64,000 nucleotides of DNA, taken from assembly GCF_003944765.1 (NCBI RefSeq), contig NZ_RWIU01000005.1, positions 186,001-250,000 of the forward strand, read 5' to 3'. The position numbers were made by a program, and so were the translations under genes. Every line of letters begins with the position of its first letter. Within the stretch, counting starts at the first letter, position 1. The DNA is from Hymenobacter perfusus (GTDB lineage: Bacteria; Bacteroidota; Bacteroidia; Cytophagales; Hymenobacteraceae). The notes below the pieces were generated by a model. That model did not search any database. It saw nothing but the letters and a program-made list of their open reading frames with translations, and was not told where the DNA came from. Shown one piece after another: positions 40,871 to 51,211 of this stretch.

Positions 40871-40916
40871 AGCCCAGAGCCCTACGCGGCCGAACCGGCG
40901 TGGGAGACTCTGGGCT
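40871..40916. terminator. Hairpin terminator upstream of the glycosyltransferase
   Basis: AGCCCAGAG (40871-40879) pairs with CTCTGGGCT (40908-40916), preceded by a run of A. On the minus strand this would terminate recR. A solitary GTCATTGCGC arm lies at 40814-40823. Confidence 0.7.
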
Positions 40917-40958
40917 GATCAATGCGGGTTCTTTGCGCTTGGCTTTCTATAGAGTCCG

Positions 40959-41573
40959 TTAACGACTTTGCCGCTGCCGCTCCACAATGGAGCGGCCCAG
41001 CGTAATTTCATCGGCGTACTCCAGCTCGCCGCCCATCGGAATACCCCGGGCAATACTGCTGACGTTCAGATCCGGCAGGTCGCGTAGCTTGCGCGAGAGG
41101 TAGAAGGCCGTGGTGTCGCCTTCCATGGTGGGGCTGATGGCGAGAATAACTTCCCGGATTTCGGAGCCGTCCTTAGTTACCCGCTCCACCAGGGAGTCAA
41201 TGGTCAGATCGGAAGGGCCGATGCCTTCGATGGGCGAAATAACGCCGCCAAGCACGTGGTACATGCCCTGGTACTGGGCCGTATTCTCGATGGCAATTAC
41301 GTCGCGGATGTCCGATACCACGCACACCGTGCTCTGGTCGCGCAGGTGGTTGGCGCAGATGCCGCACTCCGGCGTGTCGGAAATATTGTGACAGGTATCA
41401 CAATAGCGGATTTCGAAGCGCATTTTGGCCAGCGCCTCCGCCAGTGAGGCCGTGGTGTCCGCTTCGGCCTTCAGCAGGTGCAGGGCCAGCCGCAGGGCGG
41501 TTTTCTTGCCCACGCCCGGCAGCTTCGACAACTCGCCAACGGCATTTTCAATCAGTTTGGAAGGGAATTCCAT
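40959..41573 (-). CDS. recR: Recombination mediator protein RecR
   Basis: RecR loads RecA at gaps together with RecO/RecF. The 204-residue protein has the helix-hairpin-helix LSKLPGVGKKTALRLALHLL. The zinc-binding set is CDTCHNISDTPECGIC. A Toprim domain follows, with VCVVSDIRDVIAIE. The start at 41573 fits the family (MEFPSKLIE). It lies downstream of clpS on the same strand, separated by a palindromic element. Confidence 0.96.
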   Translation of the reverse strand: MEFPSKLIENAVGELSKLPGVGKKTALRLALHLLKAEADTTASLAEALAKMRFEIRYCDTCHNISDTPECGICANHLRDQSTVCVVSDIRDVIAIENTAQYQGMYHVLGGVISPIEGIGPSDLTIDSLVERVTKDGSEIREVILAISPTMEGDTTAFYLSRKLRDLPDLNVSSIARGIPMGGELEYADEITLGRSIVERQRQSR

Positions 41574-41598
41574 GCAGGTCAGAAAGGGGTAAAAAGAA

Positions 41599-41690
41599 CT
41601 GTCATCCCACGCTTGCCGGGGATACCAACGGGGTCCGGCTACTAACACCAGCTGCCCCCCGATAGGTCCTGCGCAAGCGTAGGATGACAG
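41599..41690. repeat. GTCATCCCACGC-type palindromic element between clpS and recR
   Basis: The arms at 41599-41616 and 41673-41690 match at 17 of 18 positions, starting CTGTCATCCCACGCTTGC. They enclose a GC-rich spacer of 56 nt. The GTCAT start recalls the other palindromic elements here, but the rest differs. Confidence 0.65.
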
Positions 41691-41711
41691 ATTTTTTTCA
41701 GGTCAGTGACG

Positions 41712-41993
41712 CTATACCACGTCGGCCGAAATGCCCCGGTCGTGGATGGCGGTGCACATGCCGGCCAGTTCGTCGTATACGCCGTGCTTTACGGTGCATT
41801 GGCCCTTGTAATGGATCAGGAGCGTGCATTGCTCCGCCTGTTCGGGTTGGTGCCCGCACACGTCCATCAAGGTTTTTATTACGTGGTCGAACGTGTTGAT
41901 GTCGTCGTTATACACCACCAGGTCGCGCACGTCGGTAGTTTCCTCCAGGAGCAGAACGTCCTCGTCGTACTCGATTTGCGGTTTGCTGTTCAT
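41712..41993 (-). CDS. clpS: ATP-dependent Clp protease adaptor ClpS
   Basis: ClpS delivers N-degron proteins to ClpA/ClpC. The 93-residue protein has the family blocks LVVYNDDINTFDHVIKTLMD and AEQCTLLIHYKGQCTVKHG. The ATG at 41993 gives the usual length; an upstream in-frame start adds 51 unconserved residues. Confidence 0.94.
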   Translation of the reverse strand: MNSKPQIEYDEDVLLLEETTDVRDLVVYNDDINTFDHVIKTLMDVCGHQPEQAEQCTLLIHYKGQCTVKHGVYDELAGMCTAIHDRGISADVV

Positions 41994-42284
41994 GGGGCAA
42001 AAATACGGAAAAACAGGTAAAAAGGCGAAGCATTCCTTGCACTGTGGGCTTCTACAACTACCTGATTGCTTGAATTGTTGCCGCTTTTTCACCGGAGCGG
42101 CTACCGGCAGCGGCCCGGCACCGCAGCTTCCAGCCGCCAGTGGCACTTCCGCAGATACGTCGTATTTTTTGACCGTCTCTTTCGCTTTTCTTCCGTAGGC
42201 TTATCCCAGGCCGGCGGGCCAAAAACAGTCCTAGTGACTTTTTTTTCAGCCGGATTCTGCCGCCCGAATTCATTACTTTCCCTC

Positions 42285-42842
42285 ATGCCCGTTCCGTCCG
42301 CCGATTTTAAGCGCGCCCTCAAGCGTCTCACCGATAAGGAGAAAGAAACGCTGCTGCTGCGAGCTGCCCGCCGCGACGCCGAGTTGTACGATACGCTCTG
42401 CTTTGAGCTGCTGCCCGATACAACCACGGAAACGGTGTTTGAGCACTCCTCCGACCAGATTCACGAGCTGTTTGCGGTGGGTGCCACCGGCCGCCTGCTC
42501 AACCGCAGCCTCACCAAAGCCCTCGGCAAAGCCATTAAGGAAGTAGCCCGAGCCCGGCGTATCACCAAAGACAAGCGCCTGGAAGTGGACCTGAATCTGT
42601 ACACGTTACGCCACATCTTCGAGAACTATACCGGACAGTTTGAAAGCGTGTACGCCGGCTTTTACACCGGCACCGCCCGCCTGGCAGCCCGTACGGCACA
42701 GCTTGTGCTGCAGAACCTGCACGAGGACCTGTGGCTGGAGTACAAGTCCGAGCTGGATGATTTTCTACAGCAGCTCCACGCCCGCGCCAAAAGCCGCAGC
42801 CTAAAATTTGTATTACCCCAAGAGTTGGAATTACCCACATAG
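42285..42842 (+). CDS. Conserved-looking protein of unknown function
   Basis: I do not recognise this 185-residue protein. It is charged and mainly helical, with no signal peptide or membrane segment. Blocks include RLTDKEKETLLLRAARRD, NRSLTKALGKAIKEVARARR and NLYTLRHIFENYTGQF. The start at 42285 (MPVPSADFKRALKRLTDK) is preferred over an upstream extension of low complexity. Codon use matches the neighbours, so it looks native. Confidence 0.65.
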   Translation: MPVPSADFKRALKRLTDKEKETLLLRAARRDAELYDTLCFELLPDTTTETVFEHSSDQIHELFAVGATGRLLNRSLTKALGKAIKEVARARRITKDKRLEVDLNLYTLRHIFENYTGQFESVYAGFYTGTARLAARTAQLVLQNLHEDLWLEYKSELDDFLQQLHARAKSRSLKFVLPQELELPT

Positions 42843-42926
42843 GCTTTTCGCGGAGAGTTGCCAATGAACGCAGCTAGATATTTTTGGCACTAAGGCACTA
42901 TAATGCATGATTTATTCGCCAGCGTC

Positions 42927-42957
42927 TTTGCCTAGCCTGCCCAATTCGGTAGCTTTG
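42927..42957 (+). promoter_or_regulatory. Best Bacteroidota-type promoter in the window
   Basis: TTTG at 42927-42930 and TAGCTTTG at 42950-42957 are separated by 19 nt, the consensus -33/-7 spacing of Bacteroidota promoters. It lies 50 nt before the lipoprotein gene at 43008. Confidence 0.65.
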
Positions 42958-43007
42958 ACGTGAATGCCCCATTGGTATTCTGCTACGTATCCCCTTTTCT
43001 ACTTCCT

Positions 43008-43709
43008 ATGCGGAAACCCTCTACCCGTCTGGCTGCTGTTTTGGCAGCCACTGTTGCCCTTTCCAGCTGTGCAGGCAGCTACCACGCTATCCGGCCCGAA
43101 CGGATCAGCAACTATCAGCCTACCGCCCAGAACGGAGCCCCAGTTGAGTTTGAGTACCACTACAGCGCCTTGCGCGTTAATGGTCCAAACAAGAAATACA
43201 GCAAGAAAGAACGTAAGCAGGGCTACCAGGTGGTAGCGGTGAAGGTCAAGAACAACACCAGCTCCGACCTGAACTTCTCGCGCGACCTGGAACTGACGTT
43301 CGGCGACCGGGCAATCATTCCGGTGCCCGGGGTGCAGGCCGCCAACGACATGAAGCAGGGCGTGGCTATCTATCTGCTCTATCTGCTGCTGAACTTCAAT
43401 GTGGGCAGCTACGTCACCGTAAATGGCCAGATAGTGGAAGATAACCGCAAATTTATCCCTACCGGCCCGTTCATTGCCGGCGGCAACATGCTGGGAGCTG
43501 GCCTAGCCAACCAAAACATGCGCACCGAGTTTGCCCGCTACGACCTCACCAACAAGGTCATCCGCCCCGGCGAAACGGTATATGGCATTGTGCCCATCCG
43601 GGAAATGAACGTTGCGCCGCTTAAGCTTATGCTGCGTACCAGCGCCGCTGGCGTACCGGCCTCAGCTCCTGCTGCAGCCCCTGCTCCCGCTACCAACGGC
43701 GCGCAGTAA
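43008..43709 (+). CDS. Lipoprotein of unknown function
   Basis: This 233-residue protein has a signal peptide with the lipobox ALSSC, so it is probably lipidated. The mature part is beta-rich, with VVAVKVKNNTSSDLNFSRDLEL, a short hydrophobic stretch (VAIYLLYLLLNFNVG) and a Pro/Ala tail. I recognise no family. It is driven by a near-consensus promoter and followed by a terminator. Confidence 0.7.
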   Translation: MRKPSTRLAAVLAATVALSSCAGSYHAIRPERISNYQPTAQNGAPVEFEYHYSALRVNGPNKKYSKKERKQGYQVVAVKVKNNTSSDLNFSRDLELTFGDRAIIPVPGVQAANDMKQGVAIYLLYLLLNFNVGSYVTVNGQIVEDNRKFIPTGPFIAGGNMLGAGLANQNMRTEFARYDLTNKVIRPGETVYGIVPIREMNVAPLKLMLRTSAAGVPASAPAAAPAPATNGAQ

Positions 43710-43730
43710 GCTCTACAGGCCCCAGACAAC

Positions 43731-43764
43731 AAACAGCCCCACCGTAGAAACGGTGGGGCTGTTT
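43731..43764. terminator. Bidirectional terminator
   Basis: AAACAGCCCCACCGT (43731-43745) pairs perfectly with ACGGTGGGGCTGTTT (43750-43764), between convergent genes. Confidence 0.92.
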
Positions 43765-43792
43765 GCTTAGTGCTTGGCACTAAGAAGACCAA

Positions 43793-44431
43793 TTACTTCT
43801 TGGCAATTACGTTGAAGCTCATGGTGAAATCGTCCATGATGGCTTTGTCGCCGATGCTTTCGAAGAACGACTTCGAGCCGTACTTAATTTCGAATTTGGT
43901 CCGGTCGATGGTAGCCGTGCCGCTGGCCGAGGCTACGCCGCCTTTCACGCCTACTTTGGCTGGGAAGGTGATTTTCTGGGTGATGCCCTTGATGGTCAGG
44001 TCGCCGGCTACGGTGGCATTGTTGCCGTTGGCGTCGCCTTTCAGCGGAGTTACGCTGGTGATTTTGAAGGTGGAGGTTGGGTTCTTATCAATGCTGAAGA
44101 AGTCCTCGGAACGCAGGTGACCCACCAGTTTGGCGTTGTACTCCTGCTCCTTGATGTCCTCTACTTTCAGCGAGTTCATATCCACCACGAACGTGCCGCC
44201 TACAATCTGGCTGCCACGCACCAGTACATCACCTTCCTTGAACTGCACCGAGCCGTTGTGCTGGCCGGTTACTTTTTTGCCCAACCAGCCCAGCGTGCTC
44301 AGCTGCGGCTGCAGCTTGTACGCCGTAGAGGCAGCCTTTTCAGTGCCGGGCGTTACTTTTTTCTGGGCGGAAGCCGGAGCAGCGGCGAACAGGGCAGCAA
44401 CCAGCAATGCTGGCAGGAACATTTTTTTCAT
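43793..44431 (-). CDS. YceI family exported protein
   Basis: This 212-residue secreted protein has a cleavable signal (MKKMFLPALLVAALFAAAPASAQ region). The YceI beta-barrel (lipocalin-like) fold follows, with STLGWLGKKVTGQHNGSVQF, MNSLKVEDIKEQEYNAKLVGHLRSEDFF in outline, and LTIKGITQKITFPAKVG. Family members bind isoprenoid-like lipids; the ligand here is unknown. It follows the MarR gene by 52 nt on the same strand, so MarR probably controls it. Confidence 0.93.
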   Translation of the reverse strand: MKKMFLPALLVAALFAAAPASAQKKVTPGTEKAASTAYKLQPQLSTLGWLGKKVTGQHNGSVQFKEGDVLVRGSQIVGGTFVVDMNSLKVEDIKEQEYNAKLVGHLRSEDFFSIDKNPTSTFKITSVTPLKGDANGNNATVAGDLTIKGITQKITFPAKVGVKGGVASASGTATIDRTKFEIKYGSKSFFESIGDKAIMDDFTMSFNVIAKK

Positions 44432-44483
44432 GACAGAGAAAACAAAAAGGGGTGAAAAGGGCAAGCGAACATAACTGAAACCG

Positions 44484-44933
44484 TCAGTCGCGGATTTTAT
44501 CGAGCAGGTTGCTGAGTTGAGTAGCTTCCTCCAGGGTCAGGTTTTGCAGCCCGAGCTGCTGGTTTTGCATCACGGCATCCAGCTGCCGCAGCAGCTCCAG
44601 GCCGGCTTCGGTAATGCGGATATCCACAGCCCGGCGGTTACTGGGGCACACGGTACGCGTTACCAAATGCTTTACTTCCAGCTTATCCACAATCCGGGAA
44701 GCGTTGCTAGTTTTATCCAGCATCCGCTCAATCAGCAGATTCACCGTGGCGGGCTTGGGGTGCTGGCCACGCAGAATGCGCAGAATGTTAAATTGAGGCA
44801 GCGTCAGACCAAATTCCTTGAACTGGCCGCTTTGCTGCTGCTGCAGCCAGCCCGTAGTGAACACTAGGTTAATATGGGCTTTCTGGTATTCGTCTTTGAA
44901 AGTTGACTGCTTGATTTCGTCCTCAATTTTCAT
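44484..44933 (-). CDS. MarR family transcriptional regulator
   Basis: This 149-residue winged-helix regulator shows the MarR DNA-binding region from LTLPQFNILRILRG to NLLIERMLDKTSNASRIVDK. The wing follows, with RTVCPSNRRAVDIRITEAGLELL in outline. The ATG at 44933 is preferred over an upstream in-frame ATG that lies within the operator. It is first in an operon with the YceI gene. A palindrome at 44967-44980 just upstream is a likely self-regulatory site. Confidence 0.92.
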   Translation of the reverse strand: MKIEDEIKQSTFKDEYQKAHINLVFTTGWLQQQQSGQFKEFGLTLPQFNILRILRGQHPKPATVNLLIERMLDKTSNASRIVDKLEVKHLVTRTVCPSNRRAVDIRITEAGLELLRQLDAVMQNQQLGLQNLTLEEATQLSNLLDKIRD

Positions 44934-44966
44934 TGTACACGGGATAAGACCGAAAGGCACTGCAAA

Positions 44967-44980
44967 TATATGTACATACA
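44967..44980. promoter_or_regulatory. Candidate MarR operator
   Basis: TATATGTACATACA is a 14-bp near-palindrome (12 of 14 positions symmetric) with a perfect ATGTACAT core. A second palindrome, GTTGCAAC, lies at 44987-44994. Both sit in the divergent gap between the MarR gene and the gene at 45132. Confidence 0.45.
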
Positions 44981-45131
44981 TTTAATGTTGCAACACCGTT
45001 CCGATAATTTCTACAAACTTAGAAGAAGCCGACACAACTGCCGGCCGCCGGGCAATTATAGTGCCCGAGAGAAACGTCCGGGGGCGGCTGCCGTAAGCAA
45101 CTCCATTCGTTCCCTTTACTCTCCGTATCTC

Positions 45132-45707
45132 ATGAAAAAACTACTGCTTCCACTGGTTGCCCTGGCATTGGGGGTAACTTCGGCCGCCCAGGCCCAAACC
45201 GCTCCGGCCACCGTAGCTGGCCCCGTTGCTACCGCCCCTTCCGACCGTTTTCAGATGCAAGGCGGTGAGGTGGTATTGATGCAGGGCAAGCGCCCGACGG
45301 CACTTAACAAGAATGTGCTGCTCTCTAACGGCACTAAAATCAACTATAAAAGTGGAATTGTTGAGTTTCCGGGCGGCAAAATCACCACGCTGAAAGAAGG
45401 CGACTACGTGCGCCCCAACGGCGACGTGGTTTTTGCCACGCCGGCCAGCGCCGCGCAGGCCCGGGGCGACAACACGGTACCGGCCACAACTAAGTTCGAC
45501 ACTTATGTTGATCCGCGTCCCGCTCCCGCCACGCCCGCCGCTATGGAAACCCGCCTGGGGGAAATGAACACCAAAATCAGCCTGATGGCGGAGAAAATCC
45601 AGCTACTGAACCAGAAAATAACCCTGCTGGGCACCAATGCTCAACGCCCCACCGACACGGCTGCCCTGGACCAGAAAATCCAGGCCATCGACGCGAAGCT
45701 AAAGTAA
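45132..45707 (+). CDS. Exported protein with DUF6799-like segment
   Basis: This 191-residue protein has a cleavable signal (MKKLLLPLVALALGVTSAAQ region). The segment RFQMQGGEVVLMQGKRPTAL and the following TLKEGDYVRPNGDVVF resemble DUF6799, a family I associate with Hymenobacter-like genomes; this assignment is from memory and moderate. A coiled-coil-like C-terminus (MEKIQLLNQKITLLG-like) follows. The ATG at 45132 precedes the signal. It is divergent from MarR. Confidence 0.65.
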   Translation: MKKLLLPLVALALGVTSAAQAQTAPATVAGPVATAPSDRFQMQGGEVVLMQGKRPTALNKNVLLSNGTKINYKSGIVEFPGGKITTLKEGDYVRPNGDVVFATPASAAQARGDNTVPATTKFDTYVDPRPAPATPAAMETRLGEMNTKISLMAEKIQLLNQKITLLGTNAQRPTDTAALDQKIQAIDAKLK

Positions 45708-45752
45708 GGAATACGGAGGAATGGTGCGCGCATCATTCCTCCGTATTCCTTA
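45705..45752. terminator. Bidirectional terminator overlapping both stop regions
   Basis: TAAGGAATACGGAGGAATG (45705-45723) pairs perfectly with 45734-45752. It overlaps the stop codon of the upstream gene and the last codons of the convergent epimerase. Confidence 0.85.
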
Positions 45753-46743
45753 GCATTCCTTCCTGCTCCCGCACCAGCCCGAATGGCTCGTCGCGGAGGA
45801 TCAGGAAGCCGTCCAGGTCACACACATCGGCCAGACTACTGATCTGCAGCGCCGACCAGATACCCAAGGAGGTTTCCACCATGCAGCCGAGCATCGTTTG
45901 CAGGCCGTGGGCGCGGGTTTCGCGCAGAATCCGCAGACCGTTGAGGTAGCCGCCGGCCTTCATCAGCTTCATGTTCACCCCATCGAACTGACGGGCAATG
46001 TCGGCGAAATCCGCTTCGTCGGTCACCGACTCATCGGCAAATACCGGGCAGCCGAGTGTGCCTTTCAATGCCCGGTAATCAGCGGAACAGGTAGCGGGCA
46101 GGGGCTGCTCCAGCAGGCGCACATGGAGGCCCGGCAACTGCCGGATTTGCTCCCAGCTTTGGCGCAGGCTGTCGGCATCGGCCCAGGCTTCATTTCCATC
46201 AATGATGAGTGGCCGGCCTGGAAACAGGCGCGTTACTTCACGCAGCAACACCACCGCCCCGTCGCGGTTTACTTTTACTTTCAGGAGCGGAAAACGGCCC
46301 AGCTGCTGCTCCTGCGCAAACGTGGCCACCTCGCCCGGCTCCATAATGGGGATGGAGGCGGCCGTGGGCACCGAGCCAGCCGGGGAGGCCACACCCAGCC
46401 ACTCTCCCACCCGCTGCCCGGCCCGGGCCGCCGCCCGGTGTACGAAGGCCGATTCCAGGGCAAACCGAAGGGCGTGAGCCGGGGTATGCGTGTTGAGAAA
46501 AGCCGTCAGCTCCGGCAGCGTTTCGCACTGGCCCAGCCCGGCCGTACACAACTGCTCAAATTCCGCGGTCAGCGCCTCGGGGGTTTCGCCGTAGCGGACG
46601 TTGGGCGCGGCCTCGCCCCGACCTTCGTGGCCGTCACCTGCTACCTGTACCAGCAGGTTGGTTTTAAAGGTGGAGGCATTGCGCGAGATTTTCCAGGTGT
46701 AGCGCAGGGGCAGATGCAGCGGGGTGAGCGTCCAGGTGAGCAT
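45733..46743 (-). CDS. Enolase-superfamily dipeptide epimerase (L-Ala-D/L-Glu type)
   Basis: This 336-residue enzyme of the muconate-lactonising subgroup probably epimerises L-Ala-D-Glu or related dipeptides from peptidoglycan turnover. The catalytic Lys pair and metal ligands are visible as LLKVKVNRDG, LIIDGNEAWADAD, LLEQPLPA, FADESVTDEADF and GVNMKLMKAGG. The exact dipeptide is not predictable. The ATG at 46743 is chosen from the family start (MLTWTLTPLHLPLRYTWKIS); upstream extension is unconserved. Confidence 0.88.
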   Translation of the reverse strand: MLTWTLTPLHLPLRYTWKISRNASTFKTNLLVQVAGDGHEGRGEAAPNVRYGETPEALTAEFEQLCTAGLGQCETLPELTAFLNTHTPAHALRFALESAFVHRAAARAGQRVGEWLGVASPAGSVPTAASIPIMEPGEVATFAQEQQLGRFPLLKVKVNRDGAVVLLREVTRLFPGRPLIIDGNEAWADADSLRQSWEQIRQLPGLHVRLLEQPLPATCSADYRALKGTLGCPVFADESVTDEADFADIARQFDGVNMKLMKAGGYLNGLRILRETRAHGLQTMLGCMVETSLGIWSALQISSLADVCDLDGFLILRDEPFGLVREQEGMLRNTEE

Positions 46744-46862
46744 GGGTAGGAATAGCGGAAATTGCCGGAGGAAAGCAGCAGGAAGCAGCAGCGGAGCCGT
46801 AGCCTGAAGCCCCCGGCGGCCCAAACTACGGCATAGGCCACATTTCACAGCACGGAGAAACC

Positions 46863-46870
46863 TATCTTTG
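46863..46870 (+). promoter_or_regulatory. Candidate -7 element for the symporter
   Basis: TATCTTTG matches TAnnTTTG and lies 41 nt before the ATG at 46912. Confidence 0.45.
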
Positions 46871-46911
46871 CCGGATTCCCACTGATTCCTTTTCCTTCTG
46901 ATTTGCCGCGT

Positions 46912-48333
46912 ATGAAGTTTTCGCGCCTCTCGCTTCTGGTCCTGCTGCTACTGGTAGTGGCCGCCATTCTCACGGTCCTGGCCGCCCAGACGCCGCCTTT
47001 GCTCGACCCCACGGTGGCCCTGGTGGCCCGGTGGCTGTTCCTGGCCGCCGTGCTGGCTTTGGCCTGGCAACGCCGCTCCATTACCTTCTGGATTGTGGTG
47101 AGTATGCTGGTGGGTGCCGAAATCGGCCACGATTTTCCCCGGCAGGCCGTGGAGCTGAAAGTGCTCAGTGACGTATTCTTGCGGCTGGTAAAAACCATTA
47201 TTGCGCCGCTGGTATTTGCCACGCTGGTAGTGGGCATTGCCGGCCACGCCGACCTGAAACAGGTGGGCAAGATGGGCCTGAAGGCGCTGGTGTATTTTGA
47301 AGTCGTGACCACCTTTGCCCTGTTCATCGGGCTGGCCGCCATCAACCTCACCAAGGCCGGTGCCGGCGTCGACCGCAGCGGTATTGCCGCCGATACCGAG
47401 CAGCTGGCCACCGTGAAGCAGTCTACGGCCGACATCATTCTGCACATCTTCCCCGAAAACATTGCTAAATCCATTGCCGAAGGCCAAGTGCTGCAGGTGG
47501 TGGTGTTTGCCATCATCTTCGCCATTGGCCTGGCGATGGTGCACCAGAAGCACCGCCAGCCCATGCTGCAATGGACGGAAAGCCTCTCGGAAGTGATGTT
47601 CAAGTTCACCAACGTGGTCATGTTCTTTGCGCCGCTGGGCGTAGGCGGGGCCTTGGCCTACACGGTAGGCAAAATGGGCTTTGCACCGCTGTTGAATGCA
47701 TTTAAGCTGCTGCTTACGCTATATGGCGCACTGGCTGCCTTCCTGCTGCTGGTGCTGGTGCCCATTGCGCTGCTGGCCCGCATTCCGCTCAAACGCTTTG
47801 TGAAAGCCATTGCTGAGCCAGTGAGCATTGCCTTTGCCACCACGTCCTCAGAAGCTGCGCTGCCCCGGGCCATGGAAGCCATGGAAGGCCTCGGCGTACC
47901 GCGCCGCATTGTGGCTTTCGTAATGCCCACGGGCTACTCCTTCAACCTCGATGGTACTACGCTGTACCTCTCGCTGGCCGCTATTTTCGTGGCGCAGGCG
48001 GCGGGTGTGGACCTGTCGTTCGGTCAGCAACTGGTGATGGTGTTTACGCTGATGCTGACCTCGAAAGGCGTGGCGGGCGTGCCCCGCGCCTCGCTGGTGA
48101 TTCTGCTGGCTACAGTGGCTTCGTTTAATCTGCCTTCCTGGCCCGTATTCATCATTCTGGGGATTGATGCACTGATGGATATGGCCCGCACTGCAGTAAA
48201 CGTTATCGGCAACTGCCTGGCTACGGCGGTAGTGGCCCGCTGGGAAGGGGAATTCATCGACAACTACGTGGCCCCCGAGCCGGTGCAGGAGTTGGCCGTA
48301 GCCGACAGCGCGCTGGCAGGACATGCACACTAA
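46912..48333 (+). CDS. Dicarboxylate/amino acid:cation symporter
   Basis: This 473-residue membrane transporter belongs to the DAACS (GltP/DctA) family and imports dicarboxylates such as glutamate, aspartate or C4 acids with H+ or Na+. It shows IIAPLVFATLVVGIAG, the serine-rich loop AFATTSSEAALPRAME and the binding motif MPTGYSFNLDGTTLY. Hydrophobic segments are distributed over its full length. The substrate cannot be settled from sequence alone. Confidence 0.94.
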   Translation: MKFSRLSLLVLLLLVVAAILTVLAAQTPPLLDPTVALVARWLFLAAVLALAWQRRSITFWIVVSMLVGAEIGHDFPRQAVELKVLSDVFLRLVKTIIAPLVFATLVVGIAGHADLKQVGKMGLKALVYFEVVTTFALFIGLAAINLTKAGAGVDRSGIAADTEQLATVKQSTADIILHIFPENIAKSIAEGQVLQVVVFAIIFAIGLAMVHQKHRQPMLQWTESLSEVMFKFTNVVMFFAPLGVGGALAYTVGKMGFAPLLNAFKLLLTLYGALAAFLLLVLVPIALLARIPLKRFVKAIAEPVSIAFATTSSEAALPRAMEAMEGLGVPRRIVAFVMPTGYSFNLDGTTLYLSLAAIFVAQAAGVDLSFGQQLVMVFTLMLTSKGVAGVPRASLVILLATVASFNLPSWPVFIILGIDALMDMARTAVNVIGNCLATAVVARWEGEFIDNYVAPEPVQELAVADSALAGHAH

Positions 48334-48367
48334 TTGCACTTTACAGAATAATTTTTTTAATCTTTTT

Positions 48368-48404
48368 AACATTCCCGCTTTTCGATATGAAAAGCGGGAA
48401 TGTT
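48368..48404 (+). terminator. Terminator of the symporter
   Basis: AACATTCCCGCTTTTC (48368-48383) pairs perfectly with GAAAAGCGGGAATGTT (48389-48404), followed by a T-run. Confidence 0.93.
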
Positions 48405-48555
48405 TTTTTCGGAGCTGTGGTAGTACGTAAACGTCTGATTTCCGTATGCTCATCGAGTTTATGCGTAATTCCGGCCGGGGAATTATTTGGTTGTGCAGGA
48501 AGCCGTTATTTTTGGACTTCTGCCGCCACCACCTTTCGTCATTTAGCCTTTTTCG

Positions 48556-49206
48556 ATGATTCAACGTTACGCGCTATGCTTCTGCCTTTTGCTGGCCATT
48601 GTACTATCGGGCTGTAAGTCCACGGAAAAGGCAGTTTACCGCACTATCCGCTCCAATAACTCGGTGGCGCTGGGCCGCCTGCCCAAGCTGGAGGCCGTAG
48701 TGGAGCCCGGGCCGCTGGTAGTGGCCGATGACGCCCACCCCGACGACGCCAGCAAAGTGTTCCGGCAGGAACTGGCCTACCACTTGGCGGAAGCAGTGGA
48801 TGACAGTTTGCGCTACGGGTACGCCAAACTGCTGGTAACGCGCGCCGAACAGCAGCGCACTGGCCGCGTATTGCAGGCTTTTCAGATGCTCACCCTGATG
48901 ACACCCAGCCTGCTCGGGATTCCGCTGGAGTGGTACCGCACCGAGGTAAAAGCCGAAATCCAGATTATTGATGCTCACGGGGAAGTCATTGGTACGTACT
49001 CGGGTACCGGCCGCAGCAAGGTGCGCGTGGCCATGTACCACGGCTATAGTCAGTCGAAGGCCGCGCGCCTTTCCGATGTGCAGGGCCTGCGCATGGCCCT
49101 CGACGAAATCCGCCCCAAGCTGGATGCCGATTCCGACACGCTCCGCCAGCAGCTGGTAGGCACTGGTCCGGTGGAGGAAATCATCGGCTCGGCAGAAATG
49201 AAGTAA
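48556..49206 (+). CDS. Lipoprotein of unknown function
   Basis: This 216-residue protein starts with a signal ending in LSGC (Cys20), so it is probably lipidated. The mature part is mixed alpha/beta, with YRTEVKAEIQIIDAHGEVIGT and a conserved-looking GTGRSKVRVAMYHGYSQSKA. The pattern resembles proteins that assemble at the outer membrane, but I do not recognise a family. Confidence 0.65.
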   Translation: MIQRYALCFCLLLAIVLSGCKSTEKAVYRTIRSNNSVALGRLPKLEAVVEPGPLVVADDAHPDDASKVFRQELAYHLAEAVDDSLRYGYAKLLVTRAEQQRTGRVLQAFQMLTLMTPSLLGIPLEWYRTEVKAEIQIIDAHGEVIGTYSGTGRSKVRVAMYHGYSQSKAARLSDVQGLRMALDEIRPKLDADSDTLRQQLVGTGPVEEIIGSAEMK

Positions 49207-49213
49207 GCAAACC

Positions 49214-51007
<1,794 letters not shown>

Positions 51008-51022
51008 ACAACACAGCGTAGC

Positions 51023-51079
51023 AAGCACGCCATACTTGATCTATCGTCCGCTGGCCGACAGATCAAGTATGGCGTGCTT
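51023..51079 (+). terminator. Terminator of pyrG
   Basis: The arms at 51023-51042 and 51060-51079 are perfectly complementary over 20 bp and are followed by a T-run. Confidence 0.92.
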
Positions 51080-51211
51080 TTTTACTCATTTCTACTGCCA
51101 ATACTGGCAACCGGCAAATATTCCCCTGACAAGTCCGACCTTTGCGGCAGCGTTGCCGGATTTTTGCTGGGGGCGCTGCGTCTTACTTTCATTGTCTTCA
51201 CCATTACCTGA

